Shown piece by piece: positions 58,630 to 64,000 of a stretch of DNA of 64,000 bases. Source of the stretch: Carallia brachiata (Eukaryota; Streptophyta; Magnoliopsida; Malpighiales; Rhizophoraceae); NCBI GenBank assembly GCA_021464245.1, contig JADCRB010000074.1, positions 2,467,037-2,531,036 on the forward strand, in the 5' to 3' direction. The position numbers were made by a program, and so were the translations under genes. Under the pieces are notes generated by a model. That model had not been told where the DNA came from, ran no database searches, and saw only the letters and a list, made by a program, of their open reading frames with translations. The stretch's first letter is position 1; every line of letters starts with the position of its first letter.

Positions 58630-61600
58630 TTAGGGCTGCAAAAGTGTGGTGGTGGAGGAGGCCAGGGGCTCGTGCACGACAGAATTTGAAGAAATTGAGA
58701 TGGGATTGCCTTCTAATTGCAACATGATACTTCCTAATATTTCAGTCAATATCTTCTTTAATTCATCTTCTTTTACCAGCTTTCCGTCGTCCGTGGCCAT
58801 CATCTTGAATACTTCGCTCACAACCTTATCCATCTGTCAATCAATTTAAGTTCAAAATTCAGTTAACGAGTTGGTAATGAAATTAGCATGAGAGACAGGA
58901 ACAAAAAGTCAATTAAAAATGTAAAAAATGGACAGATGGTGCTACTTACATCCTCAATGATGAAAGTTGAAAGTGGCTTAATTGAGTGTTTGTGATACTT
59001 GTTTTGATTAAGCAACTAGGGCCTTTATATTTTCTTATTGATTGTTTTGTTTTATTAAATGACATATAAGAGGTATAGATCTATAATTAAATTTTAATTC
59101 AGACTCATTTCTAAGAACATCCTATCAAGGACAGTCTATAATAGCATTTACTTTGAGCTAGACAAGGAGAGGCGTTACTTTTCCTTATCAACTAGTTTCA
59201 ATCCTGCTTTTAGAAATAAAATCCTAAACCCTCAATTACACTAAGAGAGTACACCTTTAAAATCATTGGGAAAAAGAGTTGATATAAAAGTTGATATTTG
59301 TATCATAAAAATATAAAGGAAAAAAATTACAACATCAGAAAATTTTTATTTAAATTTTTGTCTGAATGATGTCTTAAGTTTTTGTAATCATCTAGATATT
59401 TTTTTTAATAAAAAAAGTATATATTATTATTTTTTTTTTACAAAAAAATATCACGGTAATTCTAAAAAGTTAAGATGCAGTTGCATTTGGTCAAATCTTT
59501 GGATAGTAATCCTTATGGTGCTGTAATGGTGTTCAAATAAAAAATAAATTGGCTTTTGTTTGGTATTAACAATTTTAGAAGTGGTCACATCAAGTAGTTA
59601 ATTAAGTTAGAGAAACAAAGTTTTAGTATAATCCCAAGTGTTATTCTTCCTAATTACCTCATCAACTGCACCAATTGGAGGTAGATTCGCAGATGAAGCC
59701 ACCGCATCTAGTGCCACAGGTAAATAATCCTTGGATATTTTCCCATTACGATCTTTAGGCACATTTTCTAGAGCTGAGTTCAGTGTCTGCATTGACAATA
59801 AATGCAATGTCATAAACTAATGAGTTAATCGTAATCTACGGGCAGAAATTAAACAAGAAAACACAACATTTTATTTATAGATGAAAGAAAACAAAAGGAG
59901 CATCAAGAATCCCAAACCTTGTCCAACTCAAACTTGTTGGATAACAACCTCTTGATAGCACTCCCATCATAGGTACTTTCACTGTGAGCAACAATCACAG
60001 GCTGCTCTTTGAGACGTTGAGCCACATTCTCAGATACTTTCTTAAATTCCACCAAAAATGTGTCTTGGGAGACGGGACTATCATTATCTTGGCCAATGTG
60101 ACAAGCCTGCAGAGCTGGCTCCACAAAGGAGCTCATCACCTACACAGAGAAAGGAAGCCGGACAACAGAATATAATTCAAATTTGAAACTAAGTACCAAT
60201 GTCTACTAAGATCCCAAAATTGGTGGGTTTCTTTAGAACTTGATGGGGCATTGAAACCAGTATTGAGCCACTCACCCAAGAATCGGAAGAGGGGGGCATC
60301 CCTTGAGCAACGGTGAGTTTTTCCAAGGCCTTAATGATATAATTGTGAAGAGACCCATCAGGGACTCTAATTGTGAAAATATGGACAACATTTCTGGTTC
60401 ATAACCTGGCCCATTGATGAACTCTAGCAGGTCTTCTCCATCAATGCGGAGAATCACTATAGGGTCTCGCTTCAAACCGGCGGCCATGCCTAGCAGAATA
60501 TCTGACAAAACCTCTTTAAAATCGGTCTTGCTCACTTTCTCTTGTTTGCCATGGGTGAATTCGTTTAAAACCTGTCACATGTTCATTGCAGAGTCTCAGT
60601 TCATTTCTAAATGAAAAATTCAATCAGCTAGATCAACAAGCACAGCCAGAGACATAGACAAGTCCATAGAATACACATTGGTGACAATTCTTTGTTATTC
60701 CAAAATATACCGTAGTTTAAGCGCAACTTTTATTTCCAAACTCTACATTCTCTAACAAAATAAGAAAAATTAAAGTTATTAAAGGAATTTACTTTGAAAA
60801 TATAATAATTCCATGAACGAAAACCAAAACAGTCCAGACTGACTGGCAAAAGAGAGACCCATAAAATGACCAAGCCAAAGTGGTCCTGCCTCCCCAAGCA
60901 AATTTGCATGCCGAAAATTACAAAACGAAAGACTGACGTGTCACAAAACGATTGATTTTGGGTCTACAAATAGCAGGCCTTTTTTTTCAGTGGCGGTCCA
61001 ATAGGCGTGGGCCTATATCATATTAGCTAAAATGAGAATGGTGGTGGGGCACTTAGATTGATTTTGGGCCAGCAGCTACCAAGCAATTCTCAACATATAT
61101 TCAGCCCATGAAAATGGGCCCTACCCATTCGGAAAAGTAAGCAAAGCAGTACAGACCCTTTTCCGCTTATTGGGCAATTGGCCCATCTATAATCGCAGCG
61201 ACTTTCTCCTTTTTCTCTTTTTTTTTTTTTCCTTTTTTTAACTTAAGAGCCTAGTTAATCTTCTTTAAAAAAAATTAAAAGGCTAATTTATACACTAAAA
61301 AAACCGACCCCCCGACTTTTATTTTTTTTCCCTCTTGGTTTCTTTCTCATAGTAAGAGTAAGAGAGAAATAAAAAGTAACCAAGCAACTTTTTTTTAAAA
61401 ATTTTTTAGGCATGATATAATGGTGTTTATTATTTTTATTTACTTTTTAAATATAATTCACCCATCATTTGTTATTATACAAATATAAATTATTATATTA
61501 TTTTATGTTGACTTTATTTATTATATAAATAAAATTATGAATAAATTAGACTCCTAAAAAAAATAAAGTAAAAATCTCTAATATTATATAATTAAACGCT

Positions 61601-63010
61601 TCCACGTTCCACGTTTATCATGAAGCTAACGAAGTAACAAGTCATGGGCGGCGAGGAAGAAAATAACTTGACGTATACAATGGCCCATCTGCTTTCGGAC
61701 TTCCAGTTGCAATTCACACGCAAGTTTCCATGACATTCGTCACTAGATTCCTCCGTAACAAATTAAGCCGAAACAAAAGAAAAAAAACTAACAAACAAAC
61801 AAGTCTAAGTGGGAAAGGAATAATAATGATAAATATTTTAAAAAAGATCTTATGAAATATGTTATAATATATAATTATAAAAAGAATTATTAATTATTTT
61901 TTATTTAATAGTGTTAAAAAAATTAATAATTTTTTATAATTATATATTTCTAATATTTTATAAATAATTTTCAGAATGTTTATCGTTGCTCGGAAAGGAA
62001 AATGGCGATTGAAGAAAAGCCAAGTCCTCCCAAGCCGACCTGTCGTTTTTTTTTTTTCACATTTTTCCTTGAACTAATAGGGATTTTCTTTGGAATGTGA
62101 AACAAAAAGACATTATAAATAAACGTTGTAGAAGCTCACGCCATAGCTCGAGTGTAACACATCTTCTTTTTGTTATTTCTTTTTCCTTTTTTTTTTCTCC
62201 TTGTAATAATATTCAATAGTACACCATACGAAAATCTTCAATATTGGGTGAATTAAGAGAAAATTTTCTTTTTAACTAATTTAATGGTCTGAAATAAAAA
62301 AAACAGGGGGCCTATACTTTTGAATCCGTTAACAAATACCTATGCAACTAGACAAGCACCCAATTCCCAAACTAGCTACCCTCTGCCCTTAATTAATCCT
62401 CCTTGGTCATCATTTTTTTTTTTTTGGTATCTTAATTACGATCATTAATTCCCTCTGGGAATTATACCAAAGCATAGATTAAGACTCGTTAAGTTTGCGT
62501 GCACATATAATTTATCCTTGAAAATGACATTGTTTGACGAGAAAAGTTGAGCATAAGATTTATGTATTGAAAGTACATACACTTAATAAAATAATAAAAT
62601 TTTTATATTATTTTATTAATTTTTTTAAAAAATTATATAATATTTATATTTTATATTTTAAAGTAATATTAATTTAAATTTAATTTTTTTTTTTTAAAAA
62701 AATAAAAAAATTAAATTTTTATTAATTTTGATACAGGTACCGAGCAGTCAAGCCCTTGTTTGAATTCATTAATAGCGATTGTAAAAACAAAAAATGGGAA
62801 GAAGAAAACGAAGAAGGAAAATAAAGAAGCAAACTTTGGGGGACCAACCTCGGAGTAGATATGATCAGAGTCGGGAGAAGAGCCCTGAGCAGGTAAGCCA
62901 AGGGCGGCACCAATATCGGCGACGGCAGGCTCGAGTTCCTTCACAGAGAGGCGACCGTCTCGGTCCTTGTCAAGCTCTTGGAACTTATGATCTACGAAGC
63001 TGCTAAACAT
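58630..63010 (-). CDS. EF-hand family calcium-binding protein, five exons, one apparent 1-base deletion
   Basis: Exons in order: 63010-62849, 60571-60276, 60139-59918, 59786-59658, 58833-58630; all junctions are phase 0. About 337 residues are expected. Exon 1 carries one perfect EF-hand loop, DKDRDGRLSVKE, at residues 14-25. Two later loops are degenerate: PKDRNGKISKDY (exon 4) and ATDDGKLVKEDE (exon 5), so strong Ca2+ binding is expected only at the first. It resembles a plant-only family with EF-hands (from memory like Arabidopsis At4g38810) whose role is not established. Exon 2 is 296 bases, but a phase-0 exon must be a multiple of three: a C is missing in the CCC run after SIFSQLES (about 60354). 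Before it the frame is GLKRDPIVILRIDGEDLLEF; after it, the other frame runs YIIKALEKLTVAQGMPPSS to the donor. The start is the first ATG, MFSSFVDHKF. Intron 1 is 2.3 kb. Confidence 0.8.
61821..61991. mobile_element. Short MITE in intron 1 of the EF-hand gene
   Basis: A 171-base AT-rich element is flanked by GGAAAGGAA on both sides (61812-61820 and 61992-62000). Its ends TAATAATGATAAATATT and the complement of the right end, GAGCAACGATAAACATT, are imperfect inverted repeats and pairing continues inward (AATATATAATTATAAAAA on both sides). A 9-bp duplication fits a Mutator-like source. Confidence 0.6.
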
Positions 63011-64000
63011 CCTGGTTCCCAACCAACTCCATTATATCTGAACCGTCCAGCACCTGCCCATTCCCTCCACTTTTTTTCCTCTCTTGTGTGCTTCTAGTGC
63101 TTTCCATTTAATTCTCTTTCTTTTGCCTTTTTCCCTTTCTTTATTTATTTCTTTTCTTTGGGGATCAGTTTCTTGTTTTTCTTGTGAGCTGAGTTCCTGA
63201 CTTTGTTTTCTTTTGTTCTCGTGAGTTACGCACGAGGTAAAGCGCTGTTCCGCCTCTTCGGCTTTCGGCTCTACGCCATACGGCTTAAATAAAGAATCTC
63301 GTTACACTTTCAGAATTGAGTTTTGTGTTAATTATAACAGTTATTTTTTTTTATATAATAAAAATTTTAATTTTTATAATAAAAAAATTAATTTTTATGT
63401 TAAAAAAATAATAATGTTATTATACAAAATAATGAATTTATTGTAATTCGGAAAAAATAAAACAAAAATTTTTGTCCGGTAGTATAATTTTATCCTTAAA
63501 CAAAGGAGCGAGAGAATAAGTTTGCCTGCTTATGACACGTCTGCCTTCATTCTTCGGTTTGAGATAAGTTCACACTTACCATTTTGTATATCGTTAGTCT
63601 GGGTCGCCAGCCACCAATTTGACCAATCCGAGCCAACCATTTTGAGAAGAGACTAATGTGTGATCCATCTTGCTGATAAGTTTATTAAGTAGTTCAATAG
63701 CTATTTAATTTTTCAAATTTTAGTCAATAATTTTTAAAATATTTAATGTAAGTCAGTTTGTTAAATTAAATTTATAAATGAATCACAAATGTTAATTGTT
63801 TTAAAATTTGCAGTTAGTTATTTTTAAAATTTTTGTTGTTAGTTTTTTACATAACTCATAGGTGGATGCTGATGCAATGCAAACAATGTATAACTATCAA
63901 TTTTTAGGGAAGACATTATTTTCAAAATTCACGAGTTGAATTGATCAAATTAATCAAAATTCAGCAAAATAAACAAAGTTGGTACTTTTTTAGTTTGCAA
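63011..64000. other. Right flank: EF-hand promoter and intergenic DNA
   Basis: Pyrimidine-rich sequence at 63050-63200 is probably the promoter and leader of the minus-strand EF-hand gene. A possible worn MITE lies at 63300-63475 (TTCAGAATTGAG against TGTAATTCGG ends). No other gene seen to the edge. Confidence 0.35.

Overview
This window is nuclear DNA from a flowering plant, most likely a core eudicot and probably a rosid outside the Brassicaceae. The evidence is split genes with GT..AG introns, AT-rich intergenic DNA full of poly-A/T runs and MITE-like inverted repeats, plant-only families (plastid-type triosephosphate isomerase, GH100 alkaline/neutral invertase, type III polyketide synthase of the PKSB/LAP5 type), and X-intrinsic-protein (XIP) aquaporins, a class known to be missing from Brassicaceae and monocots. 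No tRNA, rRNA, CRISPR array or bacterial operon is visible.

Layout, left to right. 623-3125 (+): nine-exon plastid-type triosephosphate isomerase with three 2-base frame breaks. 5872-13266 (+): tandem array of three two-exon genes for small secreted Cys-rich proteins related to the TPD1-like family. 14083-14493 (+) and 19763-20146 (-): two related three-helix membrane proteins on either side of a gene for INO80 complex subunit C/IES6 (15413-17119, +). 23685-26301 (-): alkaline/neutral invertase. 28480-30443: two non-LTR retroelement remnants. 32122-35207 (+): intact ERD2-like protein. 35921-37238 (-): intact PKSB/LAP5-type polyketide synthase. 38123-45648 (-): 5'-methylthioadenosine nucleosidase, whose last intron holds a 4.6-kb near-palindrome. 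47996-56973 (+): XIP cluster with two intact copies, one decayed copy and one possible fragment. 58630-63010 (-): EF-hand protein.

The genes are not one pathway. What links them is ancestral order: from memory, the Arabidopsis relatives of the invertase, PKSB and nucleosidase lie together on chromosome 4, and those of the ERD2-like, nucleosidase and EF-hand genes lie together in another chromosome-4 block.

The most striking items are: (1) the giant inverted repeat in the nucleosidase intron, one arm of which carries a later MITE whose empty site survives in the other arm; (2) frame-breaking small indels in five of the conserved genes, three of them single-base and at or next to C runs, which suggests either uncorrected consensus errors or real decay; (3) the decay series of XIP copies. 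All gene models were read by eye from splice signals and recalled family patterns; no search was run.
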